Of a stretch of 49,576 nt of DNA, positions 1 through 6,610 are shown piece by piece; within the stretch, counting starts at the first letter, position 1; the number at the start of each line of letters is the position of its first letter. Under the pieces are notes generated by a model. That model was not told where the DNA came from. It did not search any database and worked only from the letters and a program-made list of their open reading frames with translations. Source of the stretch: a virus. A program made the translations under genes and the position numbers. The DNA lies in the IMG/VR virus record IMGVR_UViG_3300025832_000013, positions 1 to 49,576 of that record. One strand, given 5' to 3'.

Positions 1-274
1 AGATAGATAGGGCTATAACACTATACTTCTATATAACTAGTTATGAAAAACAGTGACATTAGGCCGTTAGACCTAGCCTAGTAAGGGGCTATTGTCACAC
101 TTTTGTGATATGCAGCAATACATCGACTATTTTAAGTATATATATTATTATCTCTGTAATTATCTTTGTTTTCTCTAGTTTCTTCATATATATTATATGG
201 TAGTTTTAAGGTTTGTTTCATGTAAAACTAAGTGATTTTGTGTAATATACTAATTTAAGACAAAAGAATTAATT
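1..274. other. Non-coding leader upstream of the plus-strand late genes
   Basis: There is no credible gene in this AT-rich stretch. It precedes a nearly unbroken run of plus-strand genes that ends at 46840, so a promoter is expected here. The sequence TATCTTTG at 161-168 matches the TAnnTTTG -7 box described for Bacteroidetes promoters, but I see no matching TTG box at the right distance, so this is only a weak candidate. A stem-loop lies at 53-98. A 12-codon reading frame (43-81, MKNSDIRPLDLA) overlaps that stem-loop and could be chance. Confidence 0.5.
53..98 (+). other. Two-part stem-loop in the leader
   Basis: GTGACA (53-58) pairs perfectly with TGTCAC (93-98), and just inside it TAGGC (60-64) pairs with GCCTA (76-80). 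An asymmetric bulge lies at 81-92. No T-run follows, so it does not look like an intrinsic terminator. It could be a structured 5' leader, an RNA element or a protein-binding site. It does not match a tRNA or any riboswitch I recognise. Confidence 0.35.
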
Positions 275-619
275 ATGGGATATAGCGTATTAAGAAAAGA
301 CGGTAAGATAAAAGACTTTATACAAGGTGTAAAAGAGAAGAGAGCAAATAAGAATGTTAAGTTTACAGATGTTGTAGATACTGCTAGATTAAAGCAAGGC
401 GGCGGATTAAAACCTGAGTTTGGACAATATGCAACATTGACAAATAGACCTTTTAGACAAAGCACTAAAATAGAATACTCTGTTCCAAGGCAAGAGTTTA
501 AAAAAGGTGAAAATAGTAAGATATGGAAATCTACTAGAAGAGAAGCAAGACTAATTAAAGCTGGTAAATTAGCCATGGCTGTTGGAATTGGTGGCATGTT
601 AACAGCTAAAAAACAATAA
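275..619 (+). CDS. Small basic hypothetical protein (114 aa)
   Basis: I do not recognise this protein. It is Lys/Arg-rich, with a polar N-terminal half and a short Gly/Ala/Met-rich stretch near residues 97-108 (AMAVGIGGMLT) that is too short to be a confident membrane segment. The ATG follows an A/T-rich leader with no Shine-Dalgarno sequence. It is the first gene of the long plus-strand block, and the next gene starts one base after its stop, so the two are surely cotranscribed. Its place before fibre and chaperonin genes suggests a late phage role, but the sequence does not show which. Confidence 0.7.
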   Translation: MGYSVLRKDGKIKDFIQGVKEKRANKNVKFTDVVDTARLKQGGGLKPEFGQYATLTNRPFRQSTKIEYSVPRQEFKKGENSKIWKSTRREARLIKAGKLAMAVGIGGMLTAKKQ

Positions 620-620
620 C

Positions 621-1316
621 ATGGCATACGAGCAAGAACCAGGTAGAGGACAATCAGCATTTGGAGAGGTTTTAAAATCAAGAGGATTAATAAACACAAT
701 AGCAAATCCTAAAGCAGCTAAAAAAGAAATTCAACAAACTAGAATAGATAGATTAAAAGCTACACAAGCTGCTAAGCCTAAGATAGAAACCAATACTTTT
801 AGTCAAGTACAGAAAATTCCAGGTAAGTATGAAAAAATAGATGGAAAAAAGGAATTAGTTGAAGCACCACGCTATGAAAAATTTTTAACTACATCTCTAA
901 ATTATGACAAAAACCCTCAATCAATCGATTTTAGAGATGAAATAGAAGGAACAAGACAAAGATTAACTCCTAAAGAAACTAGAACTTATTTAAAGGCAGC
1001 AAGAAGTACTAGTACTGAAAAATACCATCCTTGGATTGAAATGCGTAAAGATCTTAAAAAATCCAGACCTGATTTTAAAGGAAGAGATGTTTCAAAAAGA
1101 AGAAAAGCATCTTGGAAAGACAAAGCGGGTGGAACCGGTGGTAGAAAAAACGCTATTAAAAATAAATATGGATTTGGATTTACACCAATGTCGTCAGATA
1201 TAAGCACCACGCCTGGCGGAGGCATAAAAGGTAGTGGCAATATGTCTACTACAACTGGTAGAAGCCAAGGCGGGATATGTACACAAGCTAAAGCATTAGC
1301 TGGTAAATGTAACTAA
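621..1316 (+). CDS. Basic hypothetical protein (231 aa)
   Basis: I do not recognise this family. The protein is rich in Lys, Arg, Thr and Gln, with predicted polar helical stretches around residues 20-60 and 110-150. The C-terminal ~50 residues are low in complexity, rich in Gly/Ser/Thr and end with two cysteines (GICTQAKALAGKCN). There is no signal peptide or membrane segment. Its stop overlaps the next start (TAATG), so translation of the next gene is probably coupled. Its size and basic character would suit a minor virion or DNA-associated protein, but that is a guess. Confidence 0.7.
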   Translation: MAYEQEPGRGQSAFGEVLKSRGLINTIANPKAAKKEIQQTRIDRLKATQAAKPKIETNTFSQVQKIPGKYEKIDGKKELVEAPRYEKFLTTSLNYDKNPQSIDFRDEIEGTRQRLTPKETRTYLKAARSTSTEKYHPWIEMRKDLKKSRPDFKGRDVSKRRKASWKDKAGGTGGRKNAIKNKYGFGFTPMSSDISTTPGGGIKGSGNMSTTTGRSQGGICTQAKALAGKCN

Positions 1317-1576
1317 TGCCATATTTATCACCACAAGCTAAAAGAGATAAAGCTAAAAGAGATTTAAAAGCTGCTAAAACACCAGCTAGAAGAGCTAAAA
1401 AAGCAGAGAATCAGCGTAAAAGAAGAGCTGCTGCAAAGAAACATGGTAAATCTTGGTTAAAAGGTAAAGACTATGATCATGATGATAAAAGATTTGAGTC
1501 CATTAAAGCTAATAGAGGCAATGATGGCAATGGAACTAAAAAAGAAGGTAATAAAACTAAACGTAAAAAGAAATAA
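1316..1576 (+). CDS. Small Lys/Arg/Ala-rich protein (86 aa)
   Basis: The N-terminal half (residues 5-45) is an Ala/Lys/Arg helix likely to be strongly basic. The C-terminal half carries KDYDHDDKRFES, then NRGNDGNGTKKEGN, and ends in a run of lysines. The asparagine/glycine-rich motif looks conserved in type, but I cannot name its family. The start overlaps the upstream stop (TAATG) and the stop overlaps the next start in the same way, giving three genes in a row coupled by single-base overlaps. Nucleic-acid binding is plausible from charge alone. Confidence 0.65.
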   Translation: MPYLSPQAKRDKAKRDLKAAKTPARRAKKAENQRKRRAAAKKHGKSWLKGKDYDHDDKRFESIKANRGNDGNGTKKEGNKTKRKKK

Positions 1577-2760
1577 TGGCTATAATATATACATATCCAA
1601 CTAAAGCAACACTAGCAACAAGCGATTTGATATTAATATCAGATTCTGCAGATGGTAATAAAACTAAAAACGCTACAGTAGCATCGATAAAAGATGCTAT
1701 TGATGTAGTAGACAGCTTAACAGCAGGCTCTGGAATAAGCTTGAGTGGATCAACTTTACCAACGGGAGACATAACAATAGCTAACACAGGTGTATTATCA
1801 ATATCTTCTGCTAACACAGCTTTAACTACTTCAGGATCTAGCGCTATAACACTTACCTCAACTTCTTATGGTGGAGGAAGTACTATTGGACATGTACCAG
1901 TTGGTGGTACTGCAGGTAATTATTTAGACGGAGCAGGTACTTGGAGCACTATTGATTTAACTACAGATGTCAATGGCGTACTACCAGCAGAAAACGGTGG
2001 ACTTGGAGGCGGAGTATTTAACAATGGTGATTTAGTATATTATACTGGTTCATCATTTGCGAGATTAGCAACAAATGGAGTAACAGATGGTTTTGTTGTT
2101 ACAGCAGCTAGTGGCGTGCCCACTTGGGCAGCTGCAGCAGGAGGAGGAAGTGGTCCTGGAACTGGAACACAATATAGCTTACCAATATGGTCAACAACTT
2201 CTACTTTAGGTGATTCTTTAGTTACTCAAAATTCTGGAGCTACAGTAGTAAACATAGGAACTAGTATAGCTTCTTTTAGTACAGTCGCTGGTACAGGCTC
2301 TGTTTTTGCAACTAGATTAGCTATTAATGGATACACTACTTCTGGAGGTAAACTAGAACTTAAGTCACCCGATGGAGCTACATATGCTATAATAGAAGGA
2401 CCAGCAAATGGTGGCACAGCTTACTCTTTAAAAACACCTAGTGCTCTTGGAACCACTGGTCAAGTGTTGACTTTAACTACAGCTCCTAATAATGTTGGTA
2501 GTTTGACTTTTGGAAATTTAGGAGTTTCAGCTGGTGGAACAGGCACAACCGCTATTGGACAATACAATGTTTATGTTGGAACAAGCAATACAACAACTGA
2601 AAGATCATCTTCATCAACTGGAGCAATTCAATTACCTAAAGGAACAGAAGGTGAAAGACCATCTACAGGAGTTAATGGAATGATTAGGTATAATACAGGT
2701 ACTAACAAGCTAGAAGTTTATACAAGTTCAGGTTGGGAAACTATTACATCTGCATTATAA
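1576..2760 (+). CDS. Fibre-like virion surface protein (394 aa)
   Basis: This is a Gly/Ser/Thr/Ala-rich beta-repeat protein typical of phage fibres. The N-terminus (residues 10-40) contains a SDLILISDSADGNKTKNAT segment that resembles the N-terminus of the 519-aa protein at 10265 and may be a virion-attachment module. The middle has repetitive strand-turn segments such as PVGGTAGNYLDGAGTWS. The last ~60 residues hold LPKGTEGERPSTGVNGMIRY followed by NTGTNKLEVY, a C-terminal pattern common in marine phage fibre and structural proteins. No enzymatic domain is visible. Its role is probably host-surface contact, and its exact place on the virion cannot be told. Confidence 0.75.
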   Translation: MAIIYTYPTKATLATSDLILISDSADGNKTKNATVASIKDAIDVVDSLTAGSGISLSGSTLPTGDITIANTGVLSISSANTALTTSGSSAITLTSTSYGGGSTIGHVPVGGTAGNYLDGAGTWSTIDLTTDVNGVLPAENGGLGGGVFNNGDLVYYTGSSFARLATNGVTDGFVVTAASGVPTWAAAAGGGSGPGTGTQYSLPIWSTTSTLGDSLVTQNSGATVVNIGTSIASFSTVAGTGSVFATRLAINGYTTSGGKLELKSPDGATYAIIEGPANGGTAYSLKTPSALGTTGQVLTLTTAPNNVGSLTFGNLGVSAGGTGTTAIGQYNVYVGTSNTTTERSSSSTGAIQLPKGTEGERPSTGVNGMIRYNTGTNKLEVYTSSGWETITSAL

Positions 2761-2777
2761 AAATATTAAATAACCGA

Positions 2778-2793
2778 ACTATCAAGTGATAGT
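2778..2793. promoter_or_regulatory. Palindrome upstream of the chaperonin block
   Basis: ACTATCA (2778-2784) and TGATAGT (2787-2793) form a perfect 7-bp inverted repeat around AG, followed by TATATAATA. It lies in the 68-bp gap between the fibre gene and the 96-aa gene that leads into groEL. There is no T-run, so an operator or promoter element is more likely than a terminator. Similar AAGTGA-plus-TATA strings occur in other gaps (near 229, 30032 and 35448). Confidence 0.35.
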
Positions 2794-2828
2794 ATATAAT
2801 AACCAACGTTTAACTAAAACCAAATACA

Positions 2829-3119
2829 ATGACGTTTTTATATACCCGCACCAATACGTGGTCTAGTGCACCACAACCAAATGAAGAAACCATTAAGTAC
2901 TGGAAACATATTTCACAGAAGAAAAACTGGAGAATAGTTCAATTACCTAATGGATTTTTACAAACCGAATATAAATCTATCGACTCAGACGACTGGATCG
3001 ATGTTACCAGAAGAGAAACAATAGCTGGAGCAGAACAAGCAATAGATGCTTCTATTGAACATTATTCTAAAAAGCTAGAGTTTACCAAAGGACCGAAAGT
3101 AATTAAAACCTTCGAGTAA
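2829..3119 (+). CDS. Hypothetical protein (96 aa) upstream of groEL
   Basis: This soluble protein is rich in Trp and Lys, with no signal or membrane segment. Visible features are an N-terminal LYTRTNTWSS and a compact alpha/beta-like body (KNWRIVQLPNGFLQTEYKS, then a helix with ETIAGAEQAIDASIEHYSKK). I do not recognise the family. It lies 33 bp before groEL on the same strand and is likely part of the same transcript. The palindrome at 2778-2793 lies just upstream and may control this small block. Confidence 0.65.
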   Translation: MTFLYTRTNTWSSAPQPNEETIKYWKHISQKKNWRIVQLPNGFLQTEYKSIDSDDWIDVTRRETIAGAEQAIDASIEHYSKKLEFTKGPKVIKTFE

Positions 3120-3152
3120 ATATTCAAAATCAATTATATCAAATTAAATTAA

Positions 3153-4697
3153 ATGCAAGAATTAAAGTTAGTTAAAAATCTGGCTTTTGGCGATACAGCT
3201 AGAAGTCAGATATTAACTGGGGTTGAAAAACTTACTAATGCAGTAGGATCAACCTTAGGAGCAAGTGGAAAATGTGTTATACTAGAAGATAGTAATGGTG
3301 CACCACAAATAACAAAAGATGGAGTAACAGTTGCTAATAGCATTACGTTACAAGATCCACTAGAAAACATCGGAGCTACGCTTATTAAACAAGCAGCTCA
3401 AAGAACAGTATCAGATGCAGGCGATGGTACAACTACAGCTACAGTATTAGCTAAAGCCATATTAGATCAAGCTACAGAGCATTCTCTTTTAGATGATCCA
3501 AGAGCTATGAAACAAGGTATTGAATCAGGTGTTGATAAAGTTATAAAGTATTTAAATAAAAAGTCTAAAAAAGTTACTGGTAAAAAAATTGACCAAGTAG
3601 CAACTATATCTGCTAACAATGACAAAGAGTTAGGTAAAGTTATAGGTGAAGCATTTAGATTAGTAGATGAGACAGGTGTTGTTATGATGGAAACAAATGA
3701 ACAACCTGAAACTGTAGTAGAATTAATAGAAGGTGTTCAATATGATCAAGCGTTAAAGAACAACCATTTTATTACTAATAAAGAAAAAGGCACGGCTGAA
3801 CTAGATAATCCATTGGTTTTAATAGTTGAATCACAAATACCTAATGTTAGAAAGATACAGTCTGTTTTAGAATATGTTATTAAAAATGGTAAGAGTTTAC
3901 TTATCATTGCAGATGTTGACCAACAAGTAGTTTCCGCGCTGGCCATGAATAAAACGAAGGGTAACATAAAGGTCAATATCATAGATGCACCAGTATACGG
4001 AATCAGTAAAAAAGACGTGTTAAGCGATCTATGTGCTGTGACTGGTGCTACACTTATTAACGAAGACCTAGGAGATGATATGGATATTATACAGCCTGAA
4101 CATTTAGGATCATGTATTAAATCTGTAACTAACCACGAGGAAACAATTTTGCAAGTTGATTTAACTGATAATACAGAAGTTAAAGAAACTATTGCTTTGT
4201 TAGAAAAGAATATAAAAGAAACTAAAAACCCTAATATTATTATTAGACTAGAGAAACGATTAGCTAAATTAAAAGCTAAGGTTGCTACAGTTAAAGTTGG
4301 GGCTAACTCTGAGATAGAATTAAAAGAGAAGAGAGATAGAGTTGAAGATGCGATTTGCGCTACAAAAGCCGCGATTAAAGAAGGTATAGTACCAGGTGGT
4401 GGTATAGCTCTTTTAAATGCTAGCTTTAATTTGAAACCAACCTGTATAGGAGAGGAAGTATTATACCAAGCTATAAGAAAACCTTATGAATTAATATTAA
4501 AAAATGCAGGGGTTGAAGAATTAAAAAAGCTTGAAGAAGGTAAAGGATTAGATGTGGTTACAGGAAATACGGTAGATATGGTAAAAGCCGGAATTATAGA
4601 TCCTTTGTTAGTTACTAAAAGTGCATTAGCTAACGCGGCTTCAGTAGCTACAACTATATTATCAACTGATTGTGTGATTAACAACGTAAGAGCATGA
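3153..4697 (+). CDS. groEL: Phage-encoded GroEL chaperonin (Hsp60)
   Basis: GroEL forms ring-shaped ATP-driven folding chambers in the cytoplasm. Here it most likely folds abundant phage proteins such as the capsid protein. Visible hallmarks are ITKDGVTVA (D56, equivalent to E. coli D52), GDGTTTATVLAKAI (90-103, ATP site, D91), RVEDA (D399, equivalent to the catalytic D398) and VPGGGIAL (413-420). At 514 residues it is shorter than the usual ~548 and lacks the C-terminal GGM tail. The apical domain departs from the family: the usual RGYxSPYF is replaced by DQALKNNHF and the usual KAPGFGDRR by DAPVYGISKK. The ATP machinery is therefore conserved while the substrate/co-chaperonin face has changed. 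The stop overlaps groES by four bases (ATGA). The AT-rich leader has no Shine-Dalgarno sequence. Confidence 0.97.
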   Translation: MQELKLVKNLAFGDTARSQILTGVEKLTNAVGSTLGASGKCVILEDSNGAPQITKDGVTVANSITLQDPLENIGATLIKQAAQRTVSDAGDGTTTATVLAKAILDQATEHSLLDDPRAMKQGIESGVDKVIKYLNKKSKKVTGKKIDQVATISANNDKELGKVIGEAFRLVDETGVVMMETNEQPETVVELIEGVQYDQALKNNHFITNKEKGTAELDNPLVLIVESQIPNVRKIQSVLEYVIKNGKSLLIIADVDQQVVSALAMNKTKGNIKVNIIDAPVYGISKKDVLSDLCAVTGATLINEDLGDDMDIIQPEHLGSCIKSVTNHEETILQVDLTDNTEVKETIALLEKNIKETKNPNIIIRLEKRLAKLKAKVATVKVGANSEIELKEKRDRVEDAICATKAAIKEGIVPGGGIALLNASFNLKPTCIGEEVLYQAIRKPYELILKNAGVEELKKLEEGKGLDVVTGNTVDMVKAGIIDPLLVTKSALANAASVATTILSTDCVINNVRA

Positions 4698-4954
4698 AAG
4701 CAGTAGGTAAATATATAGTTATAGATCCTATCAAAGAAGTTGATACGACTACAAAAGGAGGTTTAATTCTAGCTGAAAAGCAAAGAGAAGATATAAGATA
4801 CAGAAGAGCTAAGGTTATAGAACCTGGCTCTGATGTTTCGGTATTAAAAAAAGGTGATGAAGTTTATTATGATAAAGCAGCTGGATTTAATATTGAAATA
4901 AAAAAAGAAAACTATAAAGTCATTAAAGAACATGACGTAGTGATAATACTATAA
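4694..4954 (+). CDS. groES: GroES co-chaperonin
   Basis: This is the lid of the GroEL chamber. At 86 residues it is slightly shorter than cellular GroES (~97). The mobile loop is recognisable as DTTTKGGLILAEKQ (residues 17-30), where GGLIL corresponds to the GroEL-binding GGIVL tripeptide region. GDEVYYDKAAG (around residues 54-64) and a final VIKEHDVVIIL complete the usual beta-barrel pattern. It starts inside the groEL stop codon (ATGA overlap), which suggests translational coupling and balanced synthesis. The order groEL then groES is the reverse of the usual bacterial groES-groEL operon. Confidence 0.93.
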   Translation: MKAVGKYIVIDPIKEVDTTTKGGLILAEKQREDIRYRRAKVIEPGSDVSVLKKGDEVYYDKAAGFNIEIKKENYKVIKEHDVVIIL

Positions 4955-4964
4955 AAAAACAAAA

Positions 4965-5345
4965 ATGCCAGGTACAAGAAAAGATTTAGAAAGATCAGCC
5001 ATGATGATGAAAGGTATTAAAAATCCTTTTATTAGCGAAAGCAAACAAAATAGTAATCAACGTAATAGATTAGTAAGTAAAACTTTTGATAAAGGAGAAC
5101 AAACATCTTCTGGTATGTCCGCATCTAAAGGTAATTTAAGAGTGGATATGCATCAAAAACTAGACCCAGATTCACCTGGTGCAAATGTTTATTTTTCTAA
5201 ATTAGATAGAAAAGGTAGAGTTAAGAAAGAAATAACCTTTTCAAACAGTGAATTAGATGATGACTGGAATATGGATGTTAGTAAAAAAACTAATAGAATT
5301 AAAAAGAAAAATAGAAAAAAATATACAAGTGTTGATGACAGATAA
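4965..5345 (+). CDS. Hypothetical protein (126 aa)
   Basis: I do not recognise this protein. It is hydrophilic, with a Met-rich N-terminus (AMMMKGIKNPF), a central segment DPDSPGANVYFSKLDRKGRV that looks like beta strands, and a Lys/Arg-rich tail from about residue 100. There is no membrane segment. It starts ten bases after groES and is probably cotranscribed with it. The charge pattern (mixed body, basic tail) would fit a nucleic-acid or capsid-associated protein, but nothing decisive is visible. Confidence 0.65.
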   Translation: MPGTRKDLERSAMMMKGIKNPFISESKQNSNQRNRLVSKTFDKGEQTSSGMSASKGNLRVDMHQKLDPDSPGANVYFSKLDRKGRVKKEITFSNSELDDDWNMDVSKKTNRIKKKNRKKYTSVDDR

Positions 5346-5350
5346 AACTA

Positions 5351-5779
5351 ATGAGAAGACTAAGTTCGTCAGATTTAAAAGAATTAAATTTACTAAAACA
5401 TTACAGGATTATAAGAAAGTGGGCTTGTAAAACTAATGAATTAACAGATGCAGATCTAGAGCTACTAATTTACTTAGATGCCATAGATATGTTTACTAAA
5501 GATGATTTTAAAAAAGGTACGTACTCATTCAGCTGGGATAACAGGCGCTGGAACAGATTATTGAAACAAGGGTGGATTACAGTGTGGCGGAAAAGAAACC
5601 ACACCACTCAAAAATATCATATATATAAAGTTTCCTATAAGTGCAAACAGCTGATAAGTCGCATGTACCGTATTATGTTAGGTGAGGAGAACATGCCTAC
5701 AACTAAATTAGAAAAAAGTAATAGATATAGTTACAGAGTAATAACAAAAGCAATAGATTATGCCAACAAAGACAAATAA
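5351..5779 (+). CDS. Possible winged-helix DNA-binding protein (142 aa)
   Basis: The arrangement resembles a winged helix-turn-helix of MarR type. Helical segments cover residues 1-55. WNRLLKQGWITVWRKRNHTT (about 67-86) fits a recognition helix followed by a beta wing with exposed basic residues. A conserved-looking tail VSYKCKQLISRMYRIMLGEE follows. If correct, it may regulate phage or host transcription, or act as a structural DNA-binding protein. The start is five bases after the previous stop. Its last 20 bp overlap the next gene. The family assignment is inferred from pattern only. Confidence 0.55.
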   Translation: MRRLSSSDLKELNLLKHYRIIRKWACKTNELTDADLELLIYLDAIDMFTKDDFKKGTYSFSWDNRRWNRLLKQGWITVWRKRNHTTQKYHIYKVSYKCKQLISRMYRIMLGEENMPTTKLEKSNRYSYRVITKAIDYANKDK

Positions 5780-6263
5780 ATCGCCATTTACAATACCTAC
5801 CGCTTTAATAGGTATGGGAATAAAAGGATTAGTAGGAGGATTTGGTGAAGTTTTAAGAGATAGAAAAGAAGCTAAAGATGCTGGTGAAGATTATTCATTT
5901 AAAGAAGGTTTAGGTGATTTTGGTAGAGGTTTAGCCTCAGGTGTAACTGGAATGGACTTTACAGATCAAAGACAAGCTGAAGAACAACCAACATACAAAA
6001 CTAACATAGATCCTATGACAGGAGAAGAAATACCTTTAATGATGACTGGAAATATGAAACCTTTAAAAATGTTAACTGGGGTAAATAGCCCTATGACTTA
6101 CAAGATGTCAGCTGCTCAATATAAGAGCGGTTTAAAGATGTCTGAAATATCTGGAGCAAATACTTTGCCATCTGCCTTAACTTTAAAAGGTGATCAATAT
6201 AAAATTGATGCTAACAAAGATGGTGAAATAACAGGTGAAGATTTTAAACTACTAAAAAAATAA
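5760..6263 (+). CDS. Hypothetical protein with a C-terminal EF-hand-like loop (167 aa)
   Basis: The N-terminal third is Gly-rich with amphipathic stretches (IPTALIGMGIKGLVGGFGEV, residues 12-31), possibly a membrane- or capsid-contacting helix. The middle is Met/Thr/Pro-rich. The last ~20 residues read DANKDGEITGEDFKLLKK, which matches the calcium-binding loop pattern DxNxDGxIxxxD of EF-hand and dockerin proteins. Only one such loop is present, as in a half dockerin. The gene overlaps the previous one by 20 bp. I infer a virion or envelope-associated role from neighbours only. Calcium binding is a prediction. Confidence 0.65.
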   Translation: MPTKTNKSPFTIPTALIGMGIKGLVGGFGEVLRDRKEAKDAGEDYSFKEGLGDFGRGLASGVTGMDFTDQRQAEEQPTYKTNIDPMTGEEIPLMMTGNMKPLKMLTGVNSPMTYKMSAAQYKSGLKMSEISGANTLPSALTLKGDQYKIDANKDGEITGEDFKLLKK

Positions 6264-6269
6264 TTAATT

Positions 6270-6422
6270 ATGCCAAGTTACGGAGAATATCAAAAGCCTG
6301 CAGGAGTATTAAAATCTTGTGGATGTGATAGTATGTGCGGATGCAGTACTAAAAAAAATATACCAGGTATTGAGAACAACATACCTTATAAAGGTAACGC
6401 TGTTCTTAACGCTAACAAATGA
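6270..6422 (+). CDS. Cys-rich small protein (50 aa)
   Basis: ATG at 6270 opens a 50-codon frame that ends at TGA 6420-6422. The centre contains CGCDSMCGC (residues 18-26), four cysteines within nine residues, which could bind a metal ion or form disulfides. The rest is polar, with no membrane segment. It starts six bases after the previous stop, and its own stop overlaps the next start (ATGA), so it sits in a properly packed operon, which supports it being real. Function unknown. Confidence 0.6.
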   Translation: MPSYGEYQKPAGVLKSCGCDSMCGCSTKKNIPGIENNIPYKGNAVLNANK

Positions 6423-6580
6423 TAGGGGTAGATGATTTGAAGCTGTATTTATTAAATGCATCTTCATTTGCTTTAGCTAGTTTAAACTGGATAGAGCCTG
6501 CGTTAGAAGTATTATTATTAGCTTTAACTATTGGATATACAGTTCATAAATGGTTGTTAATACATAAGAATAAAAAATGA
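6419..6580 (+). CDS. Small one-segment membrane protein, holin-like (53 aa)
   Basis: The start overlaps the previous stop by ATGA. The protein has one strong hydrophobic stretch (ALEVLLLALTIGYTVHKWLL, about residues 28-47) and a basic tail IHKNKK, giving a probable N-out/C-in single-span protein. Small membrane proteins beside endolysin genes are often holins or accessory lysis proteins, and the amidase lies 830 bp downstream. A better holin candidate lies at 9360, so this could be an antiholin, a second holin or unrelated. Its final codons lie in a 27-bp tandem duplication. Confidence 0.6.
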   Translation: MIGVDDLKLYLLNASSFALASLNWIEPALEVLLLALTIGYTVHKWLLIHKNKK

Positions 6581-6610
6581 GTTTTAATACATAAGAATAA
6601 AAAATGAGTT
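6557..6610 (+). repeat. 27-bp perfect tandem duplication across a stop/start junction
   Basis: Bases 6557-6583 and 6584-6610 are identical 27-mers, each carrying the IHKNKK codons, an ATGA stop/start overlap and the first codons MSF. A partial third copy (TTAATA) follows. The first ATG (6577) now reads only MSFNT before a stop, while the second (6604) opens the 267-aa gene. The duplication therefore separated two genes that were probably overlapping. Confidence 0.9.

Noticed and set aside
43-81. 12-codon frame MKNSDIRPLDLA in the leader
   Set aside because: It overlaps the stem-loop and lies in a non-coding leader without a downstream coupled gene; kept only as a remark.
161-168. Firm Bacteroidetes promoter
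   Set aside because: The TATCTTTG box has no partner -33 TTG at proper spacing, and such octamers are frequent in AT-rich DNA; only mentioned as weak.
250-705. Minus-strand 151-codon frame
   Set aside because: Antisense to the 114-aa and 231-aa genes, with a Leu/Phe-rich product typical of reversed Lys-rich AT-rich coding sequence and no operon fit.
1316-1576. HNH endonuclease identity for the 86-aa basic protein
   Set aside because: DH and N residues are present, but there is no second His or zinc-site spacing to support the fold.
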